A DNA stretch of 60,931 bases. Origin: Pseudomonas marginalis. Lineage in GTDB: Bacteria; Pseudomonadota; Gammaproteobacteria; Pseudomonadales; Pseudomonadaceae. The stretch is from contig NZ_LKEG01000039.1 of assembly GCF_001645105.1 (NCBI RefSeq), positions 1-60,931 on the forward strand. Direction: 5' to 3'. The notes beneath the pieces were generated by a model that saw nothing but the letters and a program-made list of their open reading frames with translations, was not told the DNA's origin and ran no database searches. Shown piece after piece: positions 9,369 to 19,164 of this stretch. Both the position numbers and the translations under genes were made by a program. Numbering within the stretch: position 1 is the first letter of the stretch; every line of letters starts with the position of its first letter.

Positions 9369-9402
9369 ACGTTGTAGGAAGTTTCCACAGTTAAACAATT
9401 CT

Positions 9403-9687
9403 TCATGCGACGGCGGGGCTGCGCGTCTGGGCAGCATTGCGCAAGGCTGCAATGACCGACGGTTCCAGGCGCCCTTCGGCAATCTTGAGGTCGCGCAACA
9501 GGCAATCCACCACATCCACCAGCACGCGCTTGTCCATCAGTTGCGCACGATCGACTTCACGCTCGACCACGATAGCGCCAGCAGGATTCTTCACCGTCAC
9601 CAGGCACTCGCCCTGCACACCAGAGGTGGTCAGCGTAACCTGATAAGGGCTCAGTGCTTCTTCGAGCAATAGGCTGATACTTTCCAT
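9403..9687 (-). CDS. DUF3509-like small conserved protein
   Basis: 94 residues beginning MESISLLLEEALSPYQVTL. The alternating beta/helix pattern and the sequence ...VDRAQLMDKRVLVDVVDCLLRDL resemble the Pseudomonas-restricted DUF3509 family, whose function is unknown. I favour the ATG at 9687. A GTG at 9699 in the same frame is possible, but GAGTGG sits better relative to the ATG. There is no signal peptide or membrane segment. The gene stands alone and is followed by the structured RNA element. Confidence 0.65.
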   Translation of the reverse strand: MESISLLLEEALSPYQVTLTTSGVQGECLVTVKNPAGAIVVEREVDRAQLMDKRVLVDVVDCLLRDLKIAEGRLEPSVIAALRNAAQTRSPAVA

Positions 9688-9699
9688 CTCGATCACCAC

Positions 9700-10000
9700 T
9701 CAATAGTTCGGGAACAATCGTTTCAACGGGAGCTGCATCTATCCTAAGTGACTGTTTGTGACGTAGGAAAGTTCGCTTTATCGTCTTTATGGGGCCGTCA
9801 GGGGGTGACGGATTCCAGCATGCGCTTGCAACATGACAGGGAAAAAACGGCTCACATAACTGCTTACGCAATGGGTGGCTGTTTTGGGGTTTGCCGGACG
9901 CGGAGGCAGAGGGTGAATCCTATACTCGGTGAGCGCTGGTCACTCTGCCATGCAGGCAAGAGCGCATATCAAAAGGCCCCTATTGCAAAGGATGATTACG
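9700..10000. other. Intergenic region between divergent small genes
   Basis: This gap holds the presumed promoters of the divergent DUF3509 gene and the 73-residue gene. A CTATACT at 9920-9926 is a good extended -10, of the kind often seen in RpoS-dependent Pseudomonas promoters, and lies 75 bp before the plus-strand gene. Near 9796-9810, GTCAGGGGGTGAC is a small inverted repeat. The ORF readings in this gap have no RBS or family resemblance. Confidence 0.4.
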
Positions 10001-10222
10001 ATGGCGGAACAAAATGAACAGCAGACGTCGACAGACAGGATGCACGCCGAGGTATCACGTATTTTTGCTGAAATTGCACGTATGAACGCAGAGCAAAACA
10101 AGCTCAACAAAGAGTCCCTGAAGATAACCTGCGAGACTTTCTGGTACCCGGTGGGTATCGCAACAGGGTTTTATGCCGCCGTCGGCACCGTCATAGTCGT
10201 CGCGCAGAAACTATTCTCGTAA
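10001..10222 (+). CDS. Small coiled-coil and membrane-anchor protein
   Basis: 73 residues: a charged, Ala/Asn/Lys-rich N-terminal half (about 5-45) predicted to be helical or coiled-coil, then one hydrophobic segment (about 50-70, YPVGIATGFYAAVGTVIVVA). I chose the ATG at 10001 because AAAGGA lies nine bases upstream; upstream in-frame starts have no RBS. The layout, helical cytoplasmic arm plus C-terminal anchor, resembles small prophage-derived or stress membrane proteins, but I do not recognise the family. A possible RpoS-type -10 lies at 9920-9926. Confidence 0.6.
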   Translation: MAEQNEQQTSTDRMHAEVSRIFAEIARMNAEQNKLNKESLKITCETFWYPVGIATGFYAAVGTVIVVAQKLFS

Positions 10223-10245
10223 CGCTCGACCGGGCCTGCCTGATA

Positions 10246-10285
10246 CGAAAAACGCCGCTGACCCAAGGAAGGGAAAGCGGCGTTT
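10246..10285. terminator. Bidirectional terminator between the small gene and thrC
   Basis: AAAAACGCCGCT (10246-10257) pairs with AGCGGCGTTTTT (10274-10285) around a 16-nt loop. T-tracts occur on both strands, so it serves both the plus-strand small gene and minus-strand thrC. Confidence 0.88.
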
Positions 10286-10303
10286 TTGTCTACGCGGTGT
10301 GCC

Positions 10304-11713
10304 TTACAGCGGCTTACCCCGGTTGCCGTGCTGGCTCACAAACGCCTGCACAGCCTTCAGGTCATTGGCCAATACGGTGCAACGCTCTTCACGCTCGAAC
10401 AGGTTTGCCAGGTGCACCGGCAATTCCAGTGCCTTGCCAACCCCGGCCTTCTCCACCGCTTCCGGGAATTTCACCGGGTGCGCGGTGCCGAGTATCACCA
10501 TCGGGATGTCCAGGCTGCGACGGCATTCGCGCGCGGCCTTCACACCGATGGCGGTGTGCGGGTCGAGCAGCTCGCCGGTCTGGGCGTAGACTTCAGCGAT
10601 GGTTTCGCAGGTCTGTGCGTCGTCCACGGCCAGCGAGTCGAACAGCTTGCGGGTTTCGGTCCAGCGCTCTTCATCAACGCTGAAACCGCCACCGCTCTTG
10701 AAGGTGTCCATCAAGCCGGCAATCGCCGCGCCATTGCGACCGTGCATGTCGAACAGCAGGCGCTCGAAGTTCGAAGAAACCATGATGTCCATCGACGGCG
10801 ACAGGGTCGCGTGCAGGGTTTCCTTGACGTACTGGTTGCCGCTCATGAAGCGGTGCAGGATGTCATTGCGGTTGGTGGCGACGATCAACTGGTTGATCGG
10901 CAGGCCCATGTTGCGCGCCAGGTAACCGGCGAAGATGTCGCCGAAGTTGCCGGTTGGCACCGAGAACGACACCGAACGCGCCGGCCCGCCCAGCTGCAGG
11001 GAGGCATGGAAGTAGTAGACGATCTGGGCCATGATCCGCGCCCAGTTGATCGAGTTCACCGCCACCAGGCGCGTGCCTTTCAGGAAGCTCTGGTCGGCGA
11101 AGCTGTTCTTGACCATTTCCTGGCAGTCATCGAAGTTGCCTTCGATGGCGATGTTGTGGATGTTCTCGCCAAAAATGGTGGTCATCTGGCGACGCTGTAC
11201 TTCCGACACGCGCTTGTGCGGGTGCAGGATGAAGATGTCGACGTTTTCGCAGTGCTTGCAGCCTTCGATGGCGGCCGAACCGGTGTCACCGGAGGTGGCG
11301 CCAATGATCACCACGCGCTCACCGCGCTTCTCCAGCACATAATCCAGCAAACGACCGAGCAGTTGCAGGGCGAAGTCCTTGAACGCCAGGGTCGGGCCGT
11401 GGAACAGTTCAAGCACCCACTCGTTGCCATTCAGCTGGCGCAGAGGCGCGATGGCGCTGTGGGAAAACACGCCGTAGGTCTCTTCCAGAATCTTTTTAAA
11501 GTCCGCATCGGGAATGCTGCCGGTGACGAACGGGCGCATCACCCGGAAGGCCAGCTCGTGGTACGGCAGGCCGGCCCACGAAGCGATTTCTTCCTGGGTG
11601 AAGCGTGGCAGGTTTTCCGGCACATACAGGCCGCCGTCAGTGGCAAGGCCTGCCAGCAAGACGTCTTCGAAATTCAGGGCCGGTGCCTGGCCGCGGGTGC
11701 TGATATAACGCAT
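10304..11713 (-). CDS. thrC: Threonine synthase
   Basis: A 469-residue PLP enzyme converting O-phosphohomoserine to threonine, the last step of the pathway. The N-terminal MRYISTRG is typical of the class. The PLP-binding Lys lies in LAFKDFALQ (about K112), and GATSGDTGSAA is the phosphate-binding loop. GAGGAG stands just upstream of the ATG at 11713, so the longer open frame to 11743 is rejected. It follows hom with a 67-bp gap, forming the usual hom-thrC pair. Confidence 0.97.
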   Translation of the reverse strand: MRYISTRGQAPALNFEDVLLAGLATDGGLYVPENLPRFTQEEIASWAGLPYHELAFRVMRPFVTGSIPDADFKKILEETYGVFSHSAIAPLRQLNGNEWVLELFHGPTLAFKDFALQLLGRLLDYVLEKRGERVVIIGATSGDTGSAAIEGCKHCENVDIFILHPHKRVSEVQRRQMTTIFGENIHNIAIEGNFDDCQEMVKNSFADQSFLKGTRLVAVNSINWARIMAQIVYYFHASLQLGGPARSVSFSVPTGNFGDIFAGYLARNMGLPINQLIVATNRNDILHRFMSGNQYVKETLHATLSPSMDIMVSSNFERLLFDMHGRNGAAIAGLMDTFKSGGGFSVDEERWTETRKLFDSLAVDDAQTCETIAEVYAQTGELLDPHTAIGVKAARECRRSLDIPMVILGTAHPVKFPEAVEKAGVGKALELPVHLANLFEREERCTVLANDLKAVQAFVSQHGNRGKPL

Positions 11714-11780
11714 GACTGGCTCCTCTAGAGCATTCTTGAACAAGGGCCGCCGAACCTGCGGGGCCCTTGCAGCAAAACCA

Positions 11781-13085
11781 TTAGTTCAGGTGTTCGACGC
11801 GAATCCGCACCACCGGCCCGACGACGCCCTGCAGGGCTTCCAGCGCGGCGATGGCATCGTTGATGTGCTGTTCGAGCACGCGGTGAGTCAGCAGGATCAT
11901 CGGCACCTGGCCGTTTTGCTCCTCGACTTCCTTCTGCATGATCGACTCGATGTTGATGCCGCGCTCCGACAGGATGCTGGCGACCTGGGCCAACACGCCC
12001 GGATGGTCTTGGGCCTGGATGCGCAGGTAGTAGGCGCTTTCGCAGGCTTCGATCGGCAGGATCGGGTGGGCCGACAGCGAATCCGGCTGGAAGGCCAGGT
12101 GCGGCACGCGGTTTTCCGGGTCGCTGGTCATGGCGCGGACCACATCCACCAGGTCGGCGATCACCGACGAAGCGGTCGGCTCCATGCCGGCACCGGCGCC
12201 GTAGAACAGCGTTGAACCCGCGGCATCACCGTTGACCATCACCGCGTTCATCACGCCATTGACGTTGGCGATCAGGCGGTCGGCCGGGATCAGCGTCGGG
12301 TGCACACGCAACTCGATACCGGCCGGTGTGCTGCGCGCCACGCCCAGGTGCTTGATGCGATAACCCAAGGCTTCGGCGTAGTTCACGTCGGCGGTGGTCA
12401 GCTTGGTGATGCCTTCGGTGTAGGCCTTGTCGAACTGCAGCGGGATACCAAAGGCAATTGACGCCAGGATGGTCAGTTTGTGCGCCGCGTCGATGCCTTC
12501 CACGTCAAACGTCGGGTCGGCTTCGGCATAACCCAGGGCCTGGGCTTCGGCCAGCACGTCTTCGAAGGTACGGCCCTTCTCGCGCATTTCGGTGAGGATG
12601 AAGTTACCGGTGCCGTTGATGATGCCGGCGACCCAGTTGATACGGTTGGCGGACAGGCCTTCACGGATCGCCTTGATCACCGGGATGCCACCGGCCACGG
12701 CGGCTTCGAACGCCACGATCACGCCCTTCTCGCGCGCCTTGGCGAAGATCTCGTTGCCGTGCACGGCGATCAGCGCCTTGTTGGCGGTGACCACGTGCTT
12801 GCCGTTCTCGATGGCCTTGAGCACCAGCTCGCGGGCCACGGTGTAGCCACCGACCAGCTCGATGACGATATCGATTTCAGGGTTGGTGGCAACGGCGAAG
12901 ACATCGTTGGTAATCGCAATACCGGTCGTTTGGAACTGAGGCTTTGGCGAACGCGTGGCAATTTGCGCCACTTCAATCCCGCGGCCTGCGCGACGGGAAA
13001 TTTCTTCAGCATTACGCTGAAGTACGTTGAAGGTGCCGCCACCGACGGTCCCTAACCCACAGATGCCTACTTTGACCGGTTTCAC
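11781..13085 (-). CDS. hom: Homoserine dehydrogenase
   Basis: 434 residues. An N-terminal Rossmann motif GICGLGTVGGGT is followed by the homoserine dehydrogenase catalytic domain and a C-terminal ACT domain (about 350-430, YYLRIQAQDHPGVLAQVASI) for feedback by threonine. It reduces aspartate semialdehyde to homoserine. I place the start at GTG 13085 because GGGGAG sits seven bases upstream and the length then equals the family norm. The ATG at 13100 overlaps that RBS. Confidence 0.95.
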   Translation of the reverse strand: MKPVKVGICGLGTVGGGTFNVLQRNAEEISRRAGRGIEVAQIATRSPKPQFQTTGIAITNDVFAVATNPEIDIVIELVGGYTVARELVLKAIENGKHVVTANKALIAVHGNEIFAKAREKGVIVAFEAAVAGGIPVIKAIREGLSANRINWVAGIINGTGNFILTEMREKGRTFEDVLAEAQALGYAEADPTFDVEGIDAAHKLTILASIAFGIPLQFDKAYTEGITKLTTADVNYAEALGYRIKHLGVARSTPAGIELRVHPTLIPADRLIANVNGVMNAVMVNGDAAGSTLFYGAGAGMEPTASSVIADLVDVVRAMTSDPENRVPHLAFQPDSLSAHPILPIEACESAYYLRIQAQDHPGVLAQVASILSERGINIESIMQKEVEEQNGQVPMILLTHRVLEQHINDAIAALEALQGVVGPVVRIRVEHLN

Positions 13086-13105
13086 TGAAGAACTCCCCAT
13101 GAAAC

Positions 13106-13208
13106 GGCCGACGCTAGGTCGGCCGTGGAAAACAGCCGCACAACTGCGGCTTTCAATTAATGGCCCGTCGACTTAGCCACGGGCCATGATCGTCAAAGGT
13201 TCGACGAT
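13106..13208 (-). terminator. Cluster of four hairpins between dsbC and hom
   Basis: Reading the minus strand from dsbC, the gap contains ATCGTC/GACGAT, TGGCCCGT/ACGGGCCA, AGCCGCA/TGCGGCT (followed by GTTTT) and CGGCCGAC/GTCGGCCG. The third has the only T-rich tail and is the best terminator candidate. The last lies right before the hom ribosome-binding region and could affect its translation. Confidence 0.55.
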
Positions 13209-13214
13209 GCTGGT

Positions 13215-13946
13215 TTATTTGGCACTCAGCGCCAGTTTGGCAACTTGTGGTGCCGGCTGGTAGCCCGGAATCACCTGGCCGTCAGCCAAAACGATGGCCG
13301 GTGTACCGTTCACGCCAATGGACTGGCCCAGGGCGAACTGCTTGGAAACCGGGTTGGCGCATTTGGCCGCCTTGATTTCCTTGCCGTCGACCATCTTGTC
13401 CATGGCCGCCTTCTTGTCGGCTGAGCACCATACGGCTTGCAACTGCTCGTCACCCGGCGAACCCAGGCCCTGGCGCGGGAACGCTACATAGCGTACTTCC
13501 ACGCCCAGCTTGTTCAGCGCAGGCACTTCGGCGTGAAGCTTGTGGCAGTACGGGCAGGTGGTGTCGGTGAACACGGTGATGTGCGTCTTGGTCTCGCCGA
13601 TGGCCGGGTACACCACGGTTTCAGCCACCGGGATGCCGTTGATCAGCTTGGACACGCCCAGGCGCTCGGCCTTCTCGGTCAGGTTGACCGGCTTGCCGTC
13701 CTTCAACTGGAACAGGTAGCCCTGCACTATGTACTGGCCGTCGGCACTGGCGTACAGCACGCGGCTGCCCTTGAGCTTGACTTCGTAAAGGCCGGCCATC
13801 GGGCTGGCGCTGATGCTTTCGATCGGCGTGTCGAGCTGCAGGTTGGCCAGGCTCTTGCGAATGGTCTGCTCGGCCGCGTCATCGGCGACAACAAAGGTGG
13901 AAACCAACGCAATGGCTGCGGCGGCAATAATCTGGGTCAAGCGCAT
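13215..13946 (-). CDS. dsbC: Thiol:disulfide interchange protein DsbC
   Basis: 243 residues with a signal peptide (MRLTQIIAAAAIALVSTFVV, cleavage near ADDA), an N-terminal dimerisation domain (about 22-85) and a thioredoxin domain with active-site CPYC at 131-134. It is the periplasmic disulfide isomerase, kept reduced by DsbD. Start 13946 is supported by AGGAG. The xerD-dsbC-hom-thrC order is conserved in Pseudomonas. Confidence 0.95.
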   Translation of the reverse strand: MRLTQIIAAAAIALVSTFVVADDAAEQTIRKSLANLQLDTPIESISASPMAGLYEVKLKGSRVLYASADGQYIVQGYLFQLKDGKPVNLTEKAERLGVSKLINGIPVAETVVYPAIGETKTHITVFTDTTCPYCHKLHAEVPALNKLGVEVRYVAFPRQGLGSPGDEQLQAVWCSADKKAAMDKMVDGKEIKAAKCANPVSKQFALGQSIGVNGTPAIVLADGQVIPGYQPAPQVAKLALSAK

Positions 13947-14087
13947 GGGAACTCCTGAAGGCAGATGCAAGGACGGGTGCAGGTACGCCGATATGAAACC
14001 CGGGTGTGGGCCGTCCCCTTTGCTAACCGGCAAAGCCTACCACAGTTGGGCCGCAGGGCAGCCCGTGGCGGGATAAAATGGCGGTTT

Positions 14088-14984
14088 TCACCCCCGTGGG
14101 TGGTGCTTGGCGTGCATATCCTGCAAGCGCGCGCGCGCCACGTGGGTGTAGATCTGGGTTGTGGATAAGTCGCTGTGCCCGAGGAGCATTTGCACCACCC
14201 GCAAATCGGCGCCGTGGTTGAGCAAATGGGTGGCGAATGCATGTCGCAGGGTATGGGGCGACAGGGCCTTGCCGATCCCGGCGACCTTGGCCTGGTGCTT
14301 GATGCGATGCCAGAAGGTCTGGCGGGTCATCTGCTCGCCGCGCAAGCTGGGGAACAGCACATCACTGGGGCGCCCACCCAGCAGTTCGCCACGCGCATCG
14401 CGCATATAGCGCTCCACCCACACAATCGCCTCCTCACCCATCGGCACCAGCCGCTCCTTGCTGCCCTTGCCCATTACTCGCAGCACGCCCTGGCGCAGGT
14501 TCACTTGCTCCAGGGTCAGACTGATCAGCTCGGTCACCCGCAGGCCGCAGGCATACAACACTTCGAGCATGGCGCGGTCACGCTGGCCGATGGCTTCGCT
14601 CAGGTCAGGGGCGGCGAGCAAGGCATCCACATCGGCTTCCGACAGGGACTTGGGCAATGGCCTACCGAGTTGCGGCATCTCGACTTGCAGTGTGGGGTCG
14701 AGGGCGATCAGTTTTTCTCGCAGCAGATAGCGATAAAACCCACGCACACCCGAGAGGAATCGCGCCGTGGAGCGTGGCTTGTAGTTCTGCTCCAGGCGCC
14801 AGGCCAGGTGATCGAGGATCAGCTCGCGGCCGGCGTTGATCAGTTCGAGGTTTTTCTCCTGCAACCAGCCATTGAACAGCGCCAGGTCGCTGCGATAAGC
14901 CTGGCGAGTGTTGTCCGACAGGCCTTTTTCCAGCCAGAGGGCGTCGAGGAAGCGGTCGATCAGGGGGTGGTCAATGGCGGGCAT
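14088..14984 (-). CDS. xerD: Site-specific tyrosine recombinase XerD
   Basis: 298 residues with an N-terminal SAM-like core-binding domain and a C-terminal catalytic domain. Arg149 (CGLRVTEL), HTLRH (H244, R247), LGHSD (H270) and nucleophile Tyr279 (TQIYTHV) are all present. With XerC it resolves chromosome dimers at dif under FtsK control. The length is the family norm and it sits directly upstream of dsbC on the same strand. Confidence 0.96.
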   Translation of the reverse strand: MPAIDHPLIDRFLDALWLEKGLSDNTRQAYRSDLALFNGWLQEKNLELINAGRELILDHLAWRLEQNYKPRSTARFLSGVRGFYRYLLREKLIALDPTLQVEMPQLGRPLPKSLSEADVDALLAAPDLSEAIGQRDRAMLEVLYACGLRVTELISLTLEQVNLRQGVLRVMGKGSKERLVPMGEEAIVWVERYMRDARGELLGGRPSDVLFPSLRGEQMTRQTFWHRIKHQAKVAGIGKALSPHTLRHAFATHLLNHGADLRVVQMLLGHSDLSTTQIYTHVARARLQDMHAKHHPRG

Positions 14985-15021
14985 GGGGGCTCAGGCAAAA
15001 TTATGTGGCGTCTGTCAGATC

Positions 15022-15098
15022 CTATCGCAGGCAAGCCCGTTCCCACAGTGGATCATCGTCGGTCACAACATGGGGGCAGGCAACACAGCCTGCGATAG
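15022..15098. repeat. Degenerate REPIN
   Basis: CTATCGCAGGC (15022-15032) is perfectly inverted as GCCTGCGATAG (15088-15098). The left side continues into AAGCCCGTTCCCACA, as in REPs, while the right side has decayed. With the next REPIN it fills the 373-bp xerD-rplS gap, which has no gene. Confidence 0.7.
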
Positions 15099-15119
15099 CC
15101 GTAGGTATATACACAACAC

Positions 15120-15253
15120 TGTAGTGAGCGGGCTTGCCCCGCGCTGGGCTGCGAAGCGGCCCCAAACCAGGCGAATTGGCTCTATCTGGAGCTCGGCAGT
15201 GCTTTTATTGGGGCCGCTTCGCAGCCCGGCGCGGGGCAAGCCCGCTCACTACA
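15120..15253. repeat. REPIN of the second family (long GC arms)
   Basis: Inverted arms of about 43 bp start TGTAGTGAGCGGGCTTG and contain the core CCCCGCGCTGGGCTGCGAAG, with a spacer of about 45 bp. The same family recurs at 24830-24955 and 41854-41986 with small arm differences. Confidence 0.9.
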
Positions 15254-15310
15254 AAGAGGTGTAGCCATCCAGGCTGTGTTAGCGGCGAACAGTTAACAAA
15301 TTTCAGGCAC

Positions 15311-15338
15311 AAAAAAGCAGCCCGTAGGCTGCTTTTTT
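15311..15338 (-). terminator. Terminator of the rpsP-rplS operon
   Basis: AAAAAAGCAGCC and GGCTGCTTTTTT form a perfect 12-bp stem with a CGTA loop, 20 bp after the rplS stop. The run of T on the minus strand makes this a strong intrinsic terminator. Confidence 0.9.
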
Positions 15339-15357
15339 CTGCATCGGGAAGCTGGAC

Positions 15358-15708
15358 TTAAGCCAGTTTTTCCTTGATGCGAGCTGCTTTACCGGACAGG
15401 TCACGCAGGTAGTACAGCTTGGCTTTACGTACGTCACCGCGACGCTTGACGGCCATGCTGTCGATTTGCGGGCTGTAGGTCTGGAAAGTACGCTCTACGC
15501 CAACACCGTTGGAGATTTTACGAACAGTGAAAGCACTGTTCACACCACGGTTACGCTTGGCGATTACCACGCCTTCGAACGCTTGCAGACGCGAACGGTC
15601 GCCTTCCTTCACTTTCACCTGAACGACAATAGTGTCGCCCGGGGCAAAGGTAGGGATCTCTTTGGTCATCTGCTCTGCTTCGAGTGCAAGGATGATTTTG
15701 TTAGTCAT
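15358..15708 (-). CDS. rplS: 50S ribosomal protein L19
   Basis: 116 residues, standard L19 ([20 protein letters not shown]; ends in the basic AARIKEKLA). It sits at the 30S-50S interface of the ribosome. It is the last gene of the rpsP-rimM-trmD-rplS operon, 45 bp after trmD, and is followed by a strong terminator. An RBS (AGGAG) precedes its ATG. Confidence 0.98.
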
Positions 15709-15753
15709 GCTGTGCTCCTAAGGTAAGTCAATGGACCTACCATCGATACGTTG

Positions 15754-16506
15754 TTAACTATCGTCCCGCGCGAGGATGTATTCCTCGAGCAGCTTCTTCT
15801 CTTCTCCAGAAAGCGAGCGGCTTTCCAGAAGATCGGCGCGTCGTTCATAGGTCCGACCAAGGGACTGCTGTAAACGCCAACGCCGGATGTGTGCGTGATT
15901 GCCACTTAGCAATACGTCGGGAACACGCTGATCCGCATACACCTCCGGACGGGTGTAGTGCGGGCAATCCAGCAAACCATCCGTGAAGGAATCTTCCTCC
16001 GCGGAGTCCGCATGCCCTAAAGCTCCAGGCAGCAGTCGTGTAACCGCATCTATCAGGACCATCGCCGGCAGCTCACCGCCAGACAGGACATAGTCCCCAA
16101 TCGACCACTCTTCATCGACATGAGCCTCAATAAAGCGCTCGTCAATGCCTTCATAGCGACCGGCAATCAGGATCAGTGCTTCCTCATTCGCCAGTTCGCG
16201 TACCCCAGCCTGTTTCAGCTGGCGGCCTTGAGGGGACAGGTAAATTACCTTCGCCTTCTCCCCGGCGGCGGCCTTGGCCTGAGCCAACGCGTCTTCCAGG
16301 GGCTTGATCTTCATCACCATGCCCGGGCCACCGCCAAATGGGCGATCGTCCACAGTGTGATGTCGATCCGTCGTGTAGTCTCGCGGGTTCCAACAGGTAA
16401 GCTGCAACAGCCCCTGTTTCACCGCCCGACTGGTGATGCCGTACTCGCTGATGGCGGAGAACATCTCGGGAAACAAACTGATCACTTCAATGCGCAAATT
16501 AGCCAC
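15754..16506 (-). CDS. trmD: tRNA (guanine-N1)-methyltransferase TrmD
   Basis: 250 residues from a GTG start. It modifies G37 of tRNAs using SAM and prevents frameshifting. The knotted SPOUT-fold motifs [14 protein letters not shown] and [12 protein letters not shown] and the SAM-site sequence [14 protein letters not shown] are intact. The open frame extends upstream into rimM, but the GTG at 16506, two bases after the rimM stop, gives the normal length and operon spacing. Confidence 0.95.
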   Translation of the reverse strand: MANLRIEVISLFPEMFSAISEYGITSRAVKQGLLQLTCWNPRDYTTDRHHTVDDRPFGGGPGMVMKIKPLEDALAQAKAAAGEKAKVIYLSPQGRQLKQAGVRELANEEALILIAGRYEGIDERFIEAHVDEEWSIGDYVLSGGELPAMVLIDAVTRLLPGALGHADSAEEDSFTDGLLDCPHYTRPEVYADQRVPDVLLSGNHAHIRRWRLQQSLGRTYERRADLLESRSLSGEEKKLLEEYILARDDS

Positions 16507-16508
16507 GC

Positions 16509-17045
16509 TTAGAAGTCCGCGTCCCATTCCACCTTCATCTCGCCTGCTTCCAGGTCGACAGCCAACACGCATTGCTTCGTATAAGGCAACAGGCGTTCGC
16601 GATCATCCAGGCTGCCAGCGCAAGGCTTGACCACCATTACATCATTGGCGCCGGTTTCCAGAAGATGATCGATTTTCCCGAACAGTTGCCCGAGTTGATC
16701 AATAACCTTCAGACCTTCCAGCTGGTACCAGTAGTACTCGCCGTCGGTCAATTCAGGGAACAGGTTGCGCGGCACACAGATCTCATAACCGGCCAGAAGA
16801 CGAGCTTCTTCACGGTCATCAAGACCCTTGAGCTTTGCGACCAGGAACTTATCGCTCCCGCGTCCACTGACCAGCTCGACCTGTTTCACACTACCTTCGC
16901 GCTTGAGCGTCCAGGTCTTGTACTGCAACAGGTTTTCAGTCGGATCAGTAAAGGAATACACCTTCACTTCGCCGCGAACGCCATGAACAGAGTAAATCTT
17001 GCCGATAACGATCAAATCATCAGCAACAGCTGGCGTCGCGTTCAT
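16509..17045 (-). CDS. rimM: Ribosome maturation factor RimM
   Basis: 178 residues with the N-terminal RimM domain ([20 protein letters not shown]) and the C-terminal PRC-barrel (about 100-178). It assists 30S head assembly through ribosomal protein S19. It lies between rpsP (5-bp gap) and trmD (2-bp gap), the canonical operon order. Confidence 0.96.
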   Translation of the reverse strand: MNATPAVADDLIVIGKIYSVHGVRGEVKVYSFTDPTENLLQYKTWTLKREGSVKQVELVSGRGSDKFLVAKLKGLDDREEARLLAGYEICVPRNLFPELTDGEYYWYQLEGLKVIDQLGQLFGKIDHLLETGANDVMVVKPCAGSLDDRERLLPYTKQCVLAVDLEAGEMKVEWDADF

Positions 17046-17050
17046 ATTGC

Positions 17051-17302
17051 TCAGGCTGCGGCCTTAGCCGAGTCCTTCAACAGTTTTGCAACGCGCTCGG
17101 ATGGCTGTGCACCCACGCTCAGCCAGTAGGCTACGCGCTCTTGGTTCACGGACAGACGAACTTCTTGACCACGAGCAACAGGGTTGAAGAAACCAACCTG
17201 TTCCTTGTGCGAACCGTCGCGCGGGTTGCGGCTGTCGGTTACGGTCAAGTGGTAAAACGGGCGCTTTTTGGAGCCGCCAAGGGCAAGACGGATTGTTAGC
17301 AT
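17051..17302 (-). CDS. rpsP: 30S ribosomal protein S16
   Basis: 83 residues starting [19 protein letters not shown], the invariant S16 N-terminus. First gene of the operon with rimM, trmD and rplS. Confidence 0.98.
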   Translation of the reverse strand: MLTIRLALGGSKKRPFYHLTVTDSRNPRDGSHKEQVGFFNPVARGQEVRLSVNQERVAYWLSVGAQPSERVAKLLKDSAKAAA

Positions 17303-17374
17303 GTGAACATCGTTCCTGTAGTCGGTGCTGCAAATCTAAATGCACAGCGGGCATAGGTGCCCGAAAGGCCGCAT

Positions 17375-17402
17375 ATTCTAAGGAATATCCGGACTTTTGC
17401 AA
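17375..17402 (-). promoter_or_regulatory. Sigma-70 promoter of the rpsP operon
   Basis: On the minus strand, TTGCAA (17397-17402) and TAGAAT (17375-17380) are 16 bp apart and lie about 70 bp before rpsP. The rest of the ffh-rpsP gap (17410-17553) contains only GC hairpins such as CCCGCC/GGCGGG, with no T-tract. Confidence 0.65.
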
Positions 17403-17553
17403 ATGTCTTTTTCTGGCGCCTATCAGCGTGCCATTCAGATCTGCTATAGAGCCGTCGGTTAAAACGGCGAGTCAGCGCCCGCCAACGGCGGGTTTGCTGG
17501 AGATCCCACATCCCTGTGGGTCGGAGCAGGAGCTGGGCTCCCGCTCGAATACT

Positions 17554-18930
<1,377 letters not shown>

Positions 18931-19164
18931 GCGCGATCCTTTCAGGCCCTATTCATCGAAATGCATTGGTAGACCGAGGTAATGGCGGCCCAGGCTGCGG
19001 TAAATCGCTATTAAAAACAGCGCTCGGCGAGCCTGCGGCGTGGGCAGGTCGCGGATTATAGCGAAGACTGCGCCCATGCACACCCGCTGTCTGGTCCGGG
19101 AGTCTTTCGTGTTACGCAGGGGTATGCCAAACTCAGCGCCTTTCGGGCCTGCTTAACAGGATTT

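Noticed and set aside
10286..11728. A 480-codon plus-strand frame across thrC
   Set aside because: Antisense shadow of thrC; no start signal and no known domain.
14088..14984. Tyrosine recombinase as a phage integrase
   Set aside because: Full length match and gene context (dsbC, hom, thrC) identify the housekeeping XerD; no att sites or phage genes are near.
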